In this document: one piece after another, positions 41,264-52,774 of the stretch
Numbering within the stretch: the stretch's first letter is position 1
Layout: each line of letters starts with the position of its first letter
The notes under the pieces: model-generated
What the model was told of the DNA's origin: nothing
What the model saw: the letters and a program-made list of their open reading frames with translations, nothing else
The model's database searches: none
Position numbers and translations under genes: made by a program
Source of the DNA: Bacteroidia bacterium
GTDB lineage: Bacteria; Bacteroidota; Bacteroidia; Cytophagales; JAAEPT01
Assembly (NCBI GenBank): GCA_030431525.1
Contig: JAUIJC010000006.1
Span: 1-64,000 of the forward strand
Direction: 5' to 3'
Length of the DNA stretch: 64,000 bases

Positions 41264-42460
41264 ATGAAGATTTTATACTTCTATCAATATTTTGCCACTC
41301 CCAAGGGTTCTTGGGGAACTCGAGTTTATGAGTTTGCCAAAAACTGGGTGGACGAGGGGCATGAGGTGACGGTTGTTTCCAGTATTTATGCCAAGTCTGA
41401 TCTTCAAGCTGAAAAGTTGATTGAGGATCAGGTATTTGATGGTATCAACGTGAAGGTCATAAACGTTCGGGTTGACAATAAGCAACCTGTTTGGAAACGT
41501 ATCTGGACCTTTGTGGCTTATAGCTTTCTTTCCTGTTGGTATGCCTTGACCATGAAGGCGGATGTTGTGGTGGCCAGTTCAGGTCCCATTACAGCTGGAT
41601 TACCTGGCTTGGTCGCCCGTTATTTACGTGGAAGGAAGTTTGTTTTTGAGGTCAGAGATTTATGGCCAGAGGGCGCTATCGAACTTGGCATTATCAAGAA
41701 TTCCTTCGTTTCTAAATTAGCTTATTGGTTTGAAAAGCGTTGTTACAAGGCTTCTCGATTGGTGGTTTCTCTTTCACCTGGAATGCGGGATAATATCTTA
41801 AAAAGGTATCCTTGGGCCAATGTGATTTCTGTTCCCAACTCAGCCAATATTTTCCTGTTCTCAGAGAAGAAGTCGACTGATGTTCTTCCTTCGATTTACA
41901 AGGATAAAAAAGTAGCCATTTACACTGGTAACATTGGAATGGTGAACAATTCTGACCTTCTATTCAGGGCAGCTGCTCGCCTTAAGGAAATCGGCAGGAA
42001 CGATATTGCCATTGTCATGGTAGGGGAAGGTCAGCAAAAACAAGAATTGCTTGACAAGTCTCAGGAGCTCGACAACTTTACGATTCTTGATTTGATGCCA
42101 AAAGATAGATTGGTGGCATTGGTTCAAAATTCTTTAGCATCCTTGGTTCCCTTGAAAGGTTCTCCAGTACTTGATACCTCTTCTCCAAACAAATTGTTTG
42201 AGTCCTTGGCTGCTGGTGTTCCAGTGATTCAGACCACTGGAGGTTGGATTAAAGATTTTCTTGATGAAGAGAAATGTGGTGTTACTGTAGATGCTTCGGA
42301 TGAGGACCAATTGGTAGAACAACTTATTTACTTGGCTGATAACCCTGAGGCTGTAAAGCGGATGGGAGAAAGAGGAAAAAAGGTTGCTGCCGAGAAATTT
42401 GATAAAGATTTTCTTTCCGAGGAAATGTTATCAGGAATTGAAGAGGTGCATTCTTCCTAA
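41264..42460 (+). CDS. Glycosyltransferase family 4 protein (WbuB-like)
   Basis: A 398-residue GT-B enzyme from ATG 41264 (MKILYFYQYFATPKGSWGTR), the N-terminus of WbuB/fucosamine transferases. ASSGPITAGLPGLVARYLRG, FEVRDLWPEGAIELG and a C-terminal domain with AIYTGNIGMVNNSDLL and SPNKLFESLAAGVPVIQT are consistent. It begins 5 bases after wecB and is followed by a terminator, so it closes this transcript segment. WbuB-type enzymes commonly add an N-acetylamino sugar. Confidence 0.88.
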   Translation: MKILYFYQYFATPKGSWGTRVYEFAKNWVDEGHEVTVVSSIYAKSDLQAEKLIEDQVFDGINVKVINVRVDNKQPVWKRIWTFVAYSFLSCWYALTMKADVVVASSGPITAGLPGLVARYLRGRKFVFEVRDLWPEGAIELGIIKNSFVSKLAYWFEKRCYKASRLVVSLSPGMRDNILKRYPWANVISVPNSANIFLFSEKKSTDVLPSIYKDKKVAIYTGNIGMVNNSDLLFRAAARLKEIGRNDIAIVMVGEGQQKQELLDKSQELDNFTILDLMPKDRLVALVQNSLASLVPLKGSPVLDTSSPNKLFESLAAGVPVIQTTGGWIKDFLDEEKCGVTVDASDEDQLVEQLIYLADNPEAVKRMGERGKKVAAEKFDKDFLSEEMLSGIEEVHSS

Positions 42461-42485
42461 GAAAAGTTCTTTCAATAATTGATAA

Positions 42486-42515
42486 GCCACCCATAAAGGG
42501 TGGCTTTTTCTTTTT
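42486..42515 (+). terminator. Intrinsic terminator before the DegT gene
   Basis: GCCACCC (42486-42492) and GGGTGGC (42498-42504) form a 7-bp GC-rich stem with a 5-base loop, followed by TTTTTCTTTTT. It lies between the WbuB-like gene and the aminotransferase, so the last two genes of the locus may have their own promoter or rely on readthrough. Confidence 0.88.
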
Positions 42516-42544
42516 CCTGATGATCGGCTTTGTATTTTTATAAC

Positions 42545-44660
<2,116 letters not shown>

Positions 44661-44674
44661 TTGTAAAATGATTT

Positions 44675-44721
44675 AAACAGAAAAGGCTCAAATCCACATT
44701 GGATTTGAGCCTTTTCTGTTT
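44675..44721. terminator. Bidirectional hairpin closing the polysaccharide locus
   Basis: A perfect 21-bp inverted repeat, arms 44675-44695 and 44701-44721, with a 5-base loop. Each outer arm is A-rich or T-rich, so the structure can end transcription in both directions. It serves the plus-strand polysaccharide genes ending at 44660 and the minus-strand helicase gene ending at 44738. Confidence 0.9.
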
Positions 44722-44737
44722 GGTAGATAAATGGAAC

Positions 44738-45856
44738 TTAATCCATCACGGTGAGCTTGAAGTTCAGTTTTTGGGAAATGTCCTTCAATCGGCCCAATTC
44801 CTTTTCAGTCACAAAGCTTAGAGAAAGTCCTGTTTTTCCTCCACGTGCTGTACGACCGCTTCGGTGCGTATAGAACTCTACTTTTTCTGGAAGCTGGAAA
44901 TGGAGCACAAAGGCCAAGTCCTGTACGTCAATGCCACGTGCGGCAATATCCGTTGCAACCAGGATTTGAAGGCTTTCATTTTTAAAGGCCCGCATCACCT
45001 TGTCCCTTTCCTTTTGGTTCATGTCGCCTTGGATGGCGTCAGCAGTGATGTTTCGGCTCGCCAACTGTTTGGCCAAACGCTTCGCCTGAGATTTTAAACG
45101 ACAGAAAATTACACCACGTCCATCTTCTTGAGAGCGAATGAAACGCATGATGCTCTCTGTCTTTTGCTCCTCGCTAGTGCATTCAAAGTAGCGGTGCTCG
45201 ATGTTTTGGTTGATCTGGTTATCCTTGTCAGCCCTGATGTGCAAGGCATCTTGGGCCATATTGGTTTTAATCAATTCCAAAACGCCGTTAGGCATGGTAG
45301 CAGAGAAAAGCCAAACGCTACGCTGTGGTTTAGGGATCAGTTTGAGGATTTTCTCCATGTCCTTACGGAATCCCATGTTGAGCATCTCATCAGCTTCATC
45401 CAAAACGACTTGCTTCACGTTTTCAAGGTCAATAACCTTTTTCTCAACCAATTCCATCAAACGACCAGGCGTGGCTACAATGATGTGCGTTGGGCGACTC
45501 AAACGTCTTTTTTGTTCGTTGATTGGAGCACCACCATATACAGCCTCTACAAAAATTTTATCCGTGTATTTCGTGAAACGGAAAAGTTGTTTGGCGATTT
45601 GCTGACACAATTCCCGCGTAGGGGCGAGTATCAGGGATTGAATGACCTTATGGTTAGGGTTGGTCCGTTGGATAACTGGAACCCCGAAAGCGGCAGTTTT
45701 TCCAGTGCCCGTTTGGGCCATGCCCACCAAATCGCGGTCGGAGTTAAGTAATTGTGGAATCGTTTGGAGCTGAATCGTTGTCGGCTCGATGATGCCAAGT
45801 TCCTTTAACCCTTTGACGATGTCTTTGCGAACCCCTAAATCTTTAAAATTTCCCAC
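44738..45856 (-). CDS. DEAD-box RNA helicase
   Basis: A 372-residue ATP-dependent RNA helicase. The motifs run in order: Q motif region (TTIQLQTIPQLL), Walker A (AQTGTGKT), PTRELCQQ, TPGRL, VLDEADEML, FSATMP, VATDIAARGID and HRSGRTARGG. It remodels RNA, for example in ribosome assembly or mRNA decay. The start is a GTG at 45856, because no in-frame ATG precedes the Q motif. The C-terminus ends shortly after the helicase core, with no long basic tail. It has its own -7 element at 45894-45901. Confidence 0.94.
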   Translation of the reverse strand: MGNFKDLGVRKDIVKGLKELGIIEPTTIQLQTIPQLLNSDRDLVGMAQTGTGKTAAFGVPVIQRTNPNHKVIQSLILAPTRELCQQIAKQLFRFTKYTDKIFVEAVYGGAPINEQKRRLSRPTHIIVATPGRLMELVEKKVIDLENVKQVVLDEADEMLNMGFRKDMEKILKLIPKPQRSVWLFSATMPNGVLELIKTNMAQDALHIRADKDNQINQNIEHRYFECTSEEQKTESIMRFIRSQEDGRGVIFCRLKSQAKRLAKQLASRNITADAIQGDMNQKERDKVMRAFKNESLQILVATDIAARGIDVQDLAFVLHFQLPEKVEFYTHRSGRTARGGKTGLSLSFVTEKELGRLKDISQKLNFKLTVMD

Positions 45857-45893
45857 GGCCGTGTCCCTAATAAATAGTTGAATGTCTTGGATG

Positions 45894-45901
45894 CAAAATT
45901 A
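45894..45901 (-). promoter_or_regulatory. Bacteroidota -7 element upstream of the DEAD-box helicase
   Basis: The minus strand reads TAATTTTG, a TAnnTTTG match, 37 bases upstream of the GTG start. No -33 element of the right spacing is visible. The position supports the use of the GTG start rather than a longer reading. Confidence 0.45.
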
Positions 45902-45946
45902 CATCGGCAACGGATGGAAACCTAAAAAGGGGGAGAGGCGATTTTC

Positions 45947-47512
45947 TTAATAGACCAAAACTTTTCTGTAAGCCTTTTGGCCATCTGAAAACTCCAGCGT
46001 CAGAAGGTAGGTCCCGTTTTCCAAATCGGATAGGTCTAATGGCTGAGTAGAAGGAGTCAACGTCTGAATGAGTTGCCCCATATTGGTGCTGAGATTTATC
46101 TGGAGGATTTCAGCACCGCTTTCAATATAAAGTAACCCATTTGTGGGGTTTGGATAAACCAATGGCAAGTTGTCAACGGCAGGATGGGTTGCCTTTAGTC
46201 GGATGACTTGGGCTTGGTAAGTAACATCCTCATTGTACTGTTTTCCGCAAAGGATAAGATCTTGTGTTTGCGGGTCAATTACAGCTCTTGTGCAACCTGA
46301 TTCGTTTCTTTCATCCAGTTTCAAACTGAATAGACCACTATCCCCAAAGGAGTTCTCAAGCTTGAAGTCTTGGTCAATTTCTAAAATCAAAAGTTCCTCG
46401 GAATAGGATAGATAGAACAGGTAGTTTTCAATTGGAATTCGTCTGCCAATCAAAAAGATTCTTTCCTCTGAAAAGAGAATTTCCGAAAGGATATCTGCAT
46501 AATCTTCAAAAGGAAAATTATGACTGCTAAGGGTTTCGCTCTCTATTTTTATAATTGAAAAATGCTGATCGCCGTCTTCAAAGGATTGAATTAAAAATGC
46601 ATCCCTGTTGGGCATTGGATAAATCTTACCCAAGGATGAAACATGCAATGAATCAGGTAGTAGGAGAATTCCAGTGTCAAAAAAGCTTGAATCCAATGCT
46701 CCGTTTTCATTGATTTGGGCGATGAACGGTTGGAAGTTAAAACCATCCGCGATTCTTCCAGAGATTAAATATTTGCCATTCGAGGTAATGGCCACATCTC
46801 CAGCATCGCCACCGACCACGTGAGCAACACGTTGTTCAAAAGTGTGAAGGTCAATCGGGGTGGATGAAAATACAAGTTGTCCCGTACCACCAAAGGTTGA
46901 ATCAATTTCACCATCGGGAGTAAGTCGGGTCAATGCAGGAAAAGCGCTGTATTCATCGTTGGGGTTGACGGTTAGTCCCAAAACAATGATTCGGCCTTGT
47001 TGGTCTATGGCCATCGAGAAGCCAGTCGAGGATACCCCGAAGTATTCAATGATTTTTTTGCCTTGATCACCAAAGGTGGTGTCAATGTTCCCGTCAAAAA
47101 AGTGTGCTTCTACGATGATGTCAGACGAGTTTTCAGAGGCCTTTTTTATGGCATTGCCTAATAAAAGAATTCTGGAATTTACCACTTCAATATCCTTCCC
47201 CTCAGAGTCTTCATATCCTTCAAAATCGAAGATCAACTGGCCATTTTGGCCAAAATCATCCATTAATTCACCTGAGTCATTTAGCCTTGTCAGGTAGATA
47301 TCATGCTCATAGCCTTCACCCGAATCCCCATAGGTATTGCTTAAGGTCAATGTGCCTCCTTCTGGGTGGATGATGGTTTTTATGCCATCGTGATATTCTC
47401 CATCTTCCATTAGCACCTTTCCCTCATTCCCAAAGTTTCCATCAAGGGCATATTGTCCCAAAGACGGAAATAAGAAGGAAATAAAACTAAGGAGGAAGAG
47501 GGTAAGGCGCAT
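45947..47512 (-). CDS. Secreted delta-60 repeat protein with T9SS type A sorting domain
   Basis: A 521-residue exported protein. The signal peptide is MRLTLFLLSFISFLFPSLGQ. It has delta-60-type repeats, marked by LDGNFGNEGKVLM, LMDDFGQNGQLIF, IDTTFGDQGKKII, IDSTFGGTGQLVF, SSFFDTGILLLP and ENSFGDSGLFSL, which form a beta-propeller-like arrangement of about 60-residue units. The C-terminal 80 residues contain LPLVYPNPTNGLLYIE and a final beta strand typical of T9SS type A sorting domains. It is probably anchored on the cell surface. Function unknown. It lies 90 bases upstream of the helicase in transcript order. Confidence 0.85.
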   Translation of the reverse strand: MRLTLFLLSFISFLFPSLGQYALDGNFGNEGKVLMEDGEYHDGIKTIIHPEGGTLTLSNTYGDSGEGYEHDIYLTRLNDSGELMDDFGQNGQLIFDFEGYEDSEGKDIEVVNSRILLLGNAIKKASENSSDIIVEAHFFDGNIDTTFGDQGKKIIEYFGVSSTGFSMAIDQQGRIIVLGLTVNPNDEYSAFPALTRLTPDGEIDSTFGGTGQLVFSSTPIDLHTFEQRVAHVVGGDAGDVAITSNGKYLISGRIADGFNFQPFIAQINENGALDSSFFDTGILLLPDSLHVSSLGKIYPMPNRDAFLIQSFEDGDQHFSIIKIESETLSSHNFPFEDYADILSEILFSEERIFLIGRRIPIENYLFYLSYSEELLILEIDQDFKLENSFGDSGLFSLKLDERNESGCTRAVIDPQTQDLILCGKQYNEDVTYQAQVIRLKATHPAVDNLPLVYPNPTNGLLYIESGAEILQINLSTNMGQLIQTLTPSTQPLDLSDLENGTYLLTLEFSDGQKAYRKVLVY

Positions 47513-47596
47513 TGGAAAGAATATTACGGAGCGGGGAGCTCTTTGGCAGAGGAGAGTTCGATTGGAGAACCAGATTTCCCCAACTCCTAAGTTGAC

Positions 47597-48982
47597 TTAC
47601 TGTACAATCAATTGCGTGGAATAGGTGCCTTGTTCACCAACCACTTGCACGATGTAATTACCTGTTGCAAGTTTGCGTAGGTCAAGCTGGTGAATCATGG
47701 TATTCACATGGACCTTCTCAACTTGATAAGTGATGCCCATGCCATCGAGAATGCTAATTTCAACATTTTGTCCCATAAGGTTGGCCATTTGCAAACTTGA
47801 GAAGTCGGTAGCTGGGTTCGGATAGCTAATCAAAGCATTCCCTTGTTCCTCGTCTTCCACCGCCAAAACATCACCCGGAGTGAAGGTCTCGACAGGTTCG
47901 GAAACGGTGTTCAGTCCACGAGCATTCAGAATTGACTGATCTACTTTTCCGTAGAAAGCTTCTCCGATAAAATAGGGATAGGCGGGAGTCATGTCCGCAT
48001 TGATGGTTGCGTAGTAGCAGTATGTGCCATTCGGATATTCTGGCGTTACAGCGAATCGACCATTGTACTCATCCAAATGTCCTGCGCCAGATTGATAGTA
48101 ATAGTCTTCGTAGAAAGCACCCAATGGATAGGTTTTACCGTTCACTGTTTCATCCACGTCCGGTCCTTGCAAATCCTGAGGAAGGTCTTGAGGGTCATTC
48201 TCATTCAAGCGAGTACGCTTGCCATTAGGGTAGGAGCGGGTCACATATGAGCTTTGAATGCGTACAATTTCACCGGTACCGTCAGTATTTTCATAGCCAT
48301 ATGGGCCGTAAATCGGGTAACCGTCAATGGCAAATCCAATCAATGGAGAGTGTTTCGATGCATCCAAAGTCATGAGTCCTTCCGCAGGGTAATCCACACA
48401 GACGTCAGTTGCCACGGTCATAGCATCGCTTGATGGTACAATATGGTGGTGGTATGCGCCTTGTTGTTGTGGGTGTCCGCCTCCACAATCTTGTCCCTCC
48501 AACTCCATGATGCCGGCATTTCGTTGCCAAAGTTGTTGAGGACCAGAGGAGATATAGTACTGGTCATCTGAAGGATCATAGATAGGTGTGCCATCAACCA
48601 AAACCCCAATAGCCATGGCGTCAAAAGTGGTTTTTGTGCCAGTTTCTTCCTGTGGGTTACGTGGGATTTTCCAAGTGTATCCTTGGTCAGAGGCTTGCGA
48701 AGGGTTTCCGTCCAAGTATGGGCCAACTTGATATTCAGGAAGACCTGTGGCTTGCACGTAGACGTAGTTGTTGGAGTATTGGACAAGCTGAACATTCACC
48801 TCATCATTTGTTTCTACCGTGTTGGCACCAACAGTGTCTTTTTTGTTGATGATCAGTTCATAACGGGAGTGTGTTTTTCCTTCCGTATTCTGAATCCAAG
48901 AGGTAACCTCTGGAGCTTGGTTTTGGGCTTGCGCCAAAAGGCAGGATGCCAATCCAAAAAGAGTGAGTGATTTTTTAATCAT
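47597..48982 (-). CDS. YHYH domain protein with T9SS type A sorting domain
   Basis: A 461-residue exported protein from ATG 48982 (MIKKSLTLFGLASCLLAQAQ). A YHYH domain covers about residues 120-350: GAYHHHIVPSSD (metal-like histidine cluster) and LIGFAIDGYPIYGPYGYE, with a C-terminal YCYYATINADMTPAYPYFIG. The last 75 residues are a T9SS type A sorting domain (SYPNPATDFSSLQ). YHYH proteins are widespread in marine bacteria and their function is not established. The preferred start removes eight residues compared with a longer reading that has a poor signal peptide. Confidence 0.87.
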   Translation of the reverse strand: MIKKSLTLFGLASCLLAQAQNQAPEVTSWIQNTEGKTHSRYELIINKKDTVGANTVETNDEVNVQLVQYSNNYVYVQATGLPEYQVGPYLDGNPSQASDQGYTWKIPRNPQEETGTKTTFDAMAIGVLVDGTPIYDPSDDQYYISSGPQQLWQRNAGIMELEGQDCGGGHPQQQGAYHHHIVPSSDAMTVATDVCVDYPAEGLMTLDASKHSPLIGFAIDGYPIYGPYGYENTDGTGEIVRIQSSYVTRSYPNGKRTRLNENDPQDLPQDLQGPDVDETVNGKTYPLGAFYEDYYYQSGAGHLDEYNGRFAVTPEYPNGTYCYYATINADMTPAYPYFIGEAFYGKVDQSILNARGLNTVSEPVETFTPGDVLAVEDEEQGNALISYPNPATDFSSLQMANLMGQNVEISILDGMGITYQVEKVHVNTMIHQLDLRKLATGNYIVQVVGEQGTYSTQLIVQ

Positions 48983-49049
48983 AAAATGAAACTTTAGTGA
49001 AGTCATTAGGAAAACAGTGTATCAAGCGAATACCCTACCTATGTGTAAT

Positions 49050-49089
49050 AAAAACAAAAACGGTTGAAGAAAACTTTCCTCAACCGTTT
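49050..49089 (-). terminator. Intrinsic terminator of menB
   Basis: AAACGGTTGA (49058-49067) and TCAACCGTTT (49080-49089) form a 10-bp stem around a 12-base loop. On the minus strand a T-rich run follows. It lies 33 bases after the menB stop codon and upstream of the YHYH gene. Confidence 0.8.
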
Positions 49090-49122
49090 GGGTAATCGTA
49101 TTAATTGGTGCTCAGACCTTCA

Positions 49123-49965
49123 TTATGGAATCCATTTGATGTCTCTAAAGTTTGGCTTCCGTTTTTCAAGGAAGGCGTTACGTCCTTCTTTCGCCTCTTC
49201 TGTCATGTAAGCCAATCGGGTGGCCTCACCAGCAAATACTTGTTGGCCTACCATGCCGTCGTCCGTAAGGTTCATGGCAAACTTGAGCATTTTGATAGAG
49301 GTAGGGGATTTCTCCAAAATCTCTTGAGCCCATTGATAGGCGGTGTCCTCCAGCTCATCGTGTGGAATAACAGCGTTTACCATGCCCATTTCATAAGCGT
49401 CCTGAGCGGAATAGTTTCTTCCTAAGAAGAAAATTTCACGGGCTTTTTTCTGTCCCACCATTTTAGCCAAGTAAGCCGATCCGTAGCCAGCGTCAAAGCT
49501 GGTTACATCAGCATCGGTTTGCTTGAAGATGGCGTGCTCCTTACTCGCCAAAGTCAAGTCACATACAACATGAAGGCTGTGTCCGCCACCTACTGCCCAT
49601 CCTGGAACCACGGCAATCACAACCTTTGGCATAAAGCGAATCAGGCGCTGAACTTCCAAAATGTTCAATCGGTGCATACCGTCCTGACCGACATACCCTT
49701 GGTGGCCACGTGCTTTTTGATCCCCACCACTGCAAAATGAATAAATGCCGTCTTTTGGTGAAGGACCTTCAGCAGATAACAGCACTACACCAATGGAAGT
49801 ATCCTCATGAGCGTCATGAAAAGCATCCAATAGTTCACTGGTGGTATTTGGGCGGAAGGCGTTGCGTACCTCTGGGCGGTTGAAAGCAATTCGTGCTACG
49901 CCATTACATTTTTTATAGGTGATGTCCTCGTATTCCTTGACAGTTTTCCAGTCTATCGTGCTCAT
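49123..49965 (-). CDS. menB: 1,4-dihydroxy-2-naphthoyl-CoA synthase
   Basis: A 280-residue crotonase-fold enzyme from ATG 49965 (MSTIDWKTVKEYEDITYKKC). FNRPEVRNAFRPNTTSEL, FCSGGDQKARGHQGYVG, VAVVPGWAVGGGHSLHVVCD and TSFDAGYGSAYLAKMVGQ are all signatures of MenB, which closes the second ring of menaquinone. The length is typical. A longer reading from 50064 would add an atypical N-terminus. It is separated from the sulfatase gene by 109 bases on the same strand. Confidence 0.96.
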   Translation of the reverse strand: MSTIDWKTVKEYEDITYKKCNGVARIAFNRPEVRNAFRPNTTSELLDAFHDAHEDTSIGVVLLSAEGPSPKDGIYSFCSGGDQKARGHQGYVGQDGMHRLNILEVQRLIRFMPKVVIAVVPGWAVGGGHSLHVVCDLTLASKEHAIFKQTDADVTSFDAGYGSAYLAKMVGQKKAREIFFLGRNYSAQDAYEMGMVNAVIPHDELEDTAYQWAQEILEKSPTSIKMLKFAMNLTDDGMVGQQVFAGEATRLAYMTEEAKEGRNAFLEKRKPNFRDIKWIP

Positions 49966-50074
49966 GAGAAAAGGTGATTCGTTGAAAATTTCCCATGAAA
50001 TTAGTCCTTTTGGAGACTGAAAAAAAGCGGATAAGCCGTGGCCTATCCGCTTTATAAGGAACAAGGTGTTCCAA

Positions 50075-51607
50075 TTAGTTATTTGTCGGCGTGTTCAGCG
50101 TTTCTATCACCTTTTCCAGAGAGAAACTTGCTGCTTTTTGCCTTGGTGGATACTTCTTGAAAGTTTCAAGGAAATTCGCCACGTATGCTTGAGCAGGTAC
50201 GATAATATAGGCATGATCCAACCACCAGTCGTAGTAAGTGTTTGAAGTGATGTTCGCCTTTTCGAATGGGTCTCTCCTCAAGTTGAAAACCAATGGGATT
50301 CGAAGAGGTACAAAAGGTTCTGCCCAGATTTGCAACGTTCCTTTCACTCGTTGTTCCATGAAAACTAATTTCCAATCCTTAAAGCGAAGGGCAGAGATGT
50401 CACCATCATCCGTGAAATAGAAGATTTCCTTCCTTGGCGATTCCTCTGTTTGGCCAGTGAGTAGTGGGAGGATGTTGTATCCATCCAGATGGACCTTGTA
50501 TTTTCTCTTATTGACCTTTGACCCTTTAAGGAGTTCCTCAGTTAAGTTTTCATTTCCAGCAAGTGCAGCAAATGTGGGCATCCAATCCATGTGATGCACA
50601 ATTTCATTGGTAACTGTGCCAGGTTGAATTTTTCCTGGAAAGCGTACGGCAGCAGGTACTCGCCATCCGCCTTCCCAGTTTGTGTTTTTTTCACTTCTGA
50701 AGGGAGTGGTTCCAGCATCTGGCCAAGTGTTAACATGAGGACCATTGTCAGTACTGTAGAAGACCATGGTATTCTCTGCAATGCCCAGTTCATCAAGAAG
50801 TTTGAGGAATTTTCCAATGTGCATATCATGCTCTACCATGCCATCGCCATACTCATCCTGCCCGGAAATTCCTCGGTTTTCGGCTTTCACATGCGTTCGG
50901 AAGTGCATTCGTGTTCCATTCCACCAAACAAAGAAGGGCTTGCCAGCACTCACTTGTTCACGGATAAATCGAATGGCCGCATCAGACGTTTCATCGTCAA
51001 TGGTTTCCATTCGTTTTTTGGTTAGTGGTCCGGTATCTTCAATGCGTCCATCTGCATAGGAGTGGATCACACCTCTTGGGCCAAATTTTTTGCGGAACTC
51101 AGGGTCCTTAGGGTAATCCTCGTTTTCTGGCTCTTCTTCGGCATTTAGGTGATAAAGGTTTCCAAAGAATTCATCAAAGCCATGATTTGTTGGCAAGTGC
51201 TCATCACGGTCGCCTAAATGGTTTTTGCCGAACTGTCCTGTGGCGTAACCCATAGGTTTAAGTATTTCAGCAATGGTTGGGTCTTCCTCACTTAAGCCTT
51301 CTTTAGCTCCAGGCATTCCAACTTTACTAAGACCAGTTCGGAATACACTTTGGCCAGTGATGAATGATGAACGACCTGCTGTACAGCTTTGCTCTCCGTA
51401 ATAATCCGTGAAGGTCATTCCTTCTTCATGGATACGGTCAATGTTTGGGGTCTCGTAGCCCATCATACCACGGTTGTTGTGGCTGATGTTCCAATAGCCA
51501 ATATCATCACCCCATAGGACAAGTATATTTGGCTTTTTCTCTTCATTTTGAGCCCAACTTGATGCCGTAATTAATACGGTCATCAGGGCAAGAATCATCT
51601 TTCTCAT
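50075..51607 (-). CDS. Exported arylsulfatase (formylglycine-type)
   Basis: A 510-residue sulfatase with a cleavable signal peptide (MRKMILALMTVLITASSWAQ). KPNILVLWGDDIGYWN has the metal-binding Asp pair, and CTAGR at residue 75 is the C-x-A-x-R site whose Cys is converted to formylglycine. STDNGPHVNTWPDAGTTPFR is the second metal-binding part. Its substrate is unknown; it could hydrolyse sulfated polysaccharide or aryl sulfates in the periplasm. The gene is 9 bases downstream of the formylglycine-generating enzyme, its likely maturation factor. Confidence 0.92.
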   Translation of the reverse strand: MRKMILALMTVLITASSWAQNEEKKPNILVLWGDDIGYWNISHNNRGMMGYETPNIDRIHEEGMTFTDYYGEQSCTAGRSSFITGQSVFRTGLSKVGMPGAKEGLSEEDPTIAEILKPMGYATGQFGKNHLGDRDEHLPTNHGFDEFFGNLYHLNAEEEPENEDYPKDPEFRKKFGPRGVIHSYADGRIEDTGPLTKKRMETIDDETSDAAIRFIREQVSAGKPFFVWWNGTRMHFRTHVKAENRGISGQDEYGDGMVEHDMHIGKFLKLLDELGIAENTMVFYSTDNGPHVNTWPDAGTTPFRSEKNTNWEGGWRVPAAVRFPGKIQPGTVTNEIVHHMDWMPTFAALAGNENLTEELLKGSKVNKRKYKVHLDGYNILPLLTGQTEESPRKEIFYFTDDGDISALRFKDWKLVFMEQRVKGTLQIWAEPFVPLRIPLVFNLRRDPFEKANITSNTYYDWWLDHAYIIVPAQAYVANFLETFKKYPPRQKAASFSLEKVIETLNTPTNN

Positions 51608-51616
51608 AATTCAGTA

Positions 51617-52696
51617 TCATTTTGAAGATGGTGGTGTGTCCGATACACATCGGAAACCGATATGTGACATGCCGCTGTCGAAGGCTGTTCCAACTCGTGC
51701 GGAAGGTCGGTAGCTTGCGCAATAGGAATCACTACAAAGGAAAGAGCCTCCCTTGGTCACTCTTTCTTTTGCATAGGGATTGTCGGGAGCCCAACTTTTT
51801 TGGGGGCCTTGTGGATTGGCAGTTTCTTTTGTGTCGCAACGTACTTTGTAGAGGCTGGCATCATACCAATCGGAGCACCATTCCCATACATTTCCTGCCA
51901 TGTCATGGAGTCCATATCCATTAGGAGGATAATTCCCCACTGGAGCAGTTCCAGCGTAGCCATCCTTTTTGGTATTCTCATGTGGGAAGTTACCTGTCCA
52001 TATATTGGCTTTTGTATGGTCAATCCCATCATTACCCCAGGTATTGATATTCTTTTTTAACCCACCACGTGCCGCATATTCCCATTCAGCTTCGGTTGGG
52101 AGACGTTTTCCTGCCCATTTGGCGTAGGCCATGGCATCTTCATAGGAAATATGGACTACGGGGTGGTTTTCTCTGCCTTCGATTGAACTTTCAGGTCCTT
52201 CTGGACGACGCCAGTTTGCACCTTTGACCCATTTCCACCAGCGGTTCATATCGTTGAGTGGAATAGCATGATTGGGTGGAGAGAAGACTAATGAGCCAGG
52301 TTGAAGGTCTTCTTCGGGCGGTTTGGGTGTATTGGGGGGTACTTGTTTTTTAAGCTCTTCCCAATCGACTGGACGTTCAGCAACGGTTGTATATCCTGTG
52401 GCTTGCACAAAAGCCATGTATTGGGCATTCGTTACTTCCTTGGTATCCATCCAAAAGCCTTTGATTTTTACCTGATGTACAGGTTGTTCAGTAGGCCAAG
52501 AAAGAGGATCCGTACTTCCCATTTGAAAGGAGCCTCCATCAATCCAAACCATTTCGTTGTTGGGGTCTTGTGATTTTTCCTCAAAGGGAGTACTTGTACT
52601 TTCCGCTTCGGCTGGGTTCTTTTCCAGTAACCAGCTCATAAAGGCAATAGTGGAGGCCAAGAAAATAAAGAAGGAGTTGGTTGGTTTTGCTCGCAT
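51617..52696 (-). CDS. Formylglycine-generating enzyme family protein, membrane-anchored
   Basis: A 359-residue protein with an N-terminal hydrophobic segment (about residues 8-24, FFIFLASTIAFMSWLL) that should export or anchor it. The FGE domain begins MVWIDGGSFQMGSTD and includes FWMDTKEVTNAQYMAFV, RLPTEAEWEYAARGG, GLHDMAGNVWEWCSDWYD and GGSFLCSDSYCASYRPSAR. The two cysteines in the last segment (about Cys321 and Cys326) are the copper-binding active-site pair of true FGEs. It would oxidise the CTAGR cysteine of the adjacent sulfatase. Its export with the sulfatase is unusual, since bacterial FGE is usually cytosolic. Confidence 0.9.
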   Translation of the reverse strand: MRAKPTNSFFIFLASTIAFMSWLLEKNPAEAESTSTPFEEKSQDPNNEMVWIDGGSFQMGSTDPLSWPTEQPVHQVKIKGFWMDTKEVTNAQYMAFVQATGYTTVAERPVDWEELKKQVPPNTPKPPEEDLQPGSLVFSPPNHAIPLNDMNRWWKWVKGANWRRPEGPESSIEGRENHPVVHISYEDAMAYAKWAGKRLPTEAEWEYAARGGLKKNINTWGNDGIDHTKANIWTGNFPHENTKKDGYAGTAPVGNYPPNGYGLHDMAGNVWEWCSDWYDASLYKVRCDTKETANPQGPQKSWAPDNPYAKERVTKGGSFLCSDSYCASYRPSARVGTAFDSGMSHIGFRCVSDTPPSSK

Positions 52697-52774
52697 GCCA
52701 AACAGTTTGGTGAAACTCTTTTTGCTTACGTTAATTGACGTCTAAGGCTTCAAAAAGCTCGGTGAAGTGAGAGT

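Noticed and set aside
45128-45751. Plus-strand open frame of 207 codons opposite the DEAD-box helicase
   Set aside because: All helicase motifs are on the minus strand, so this is a complementary-strand artefact.
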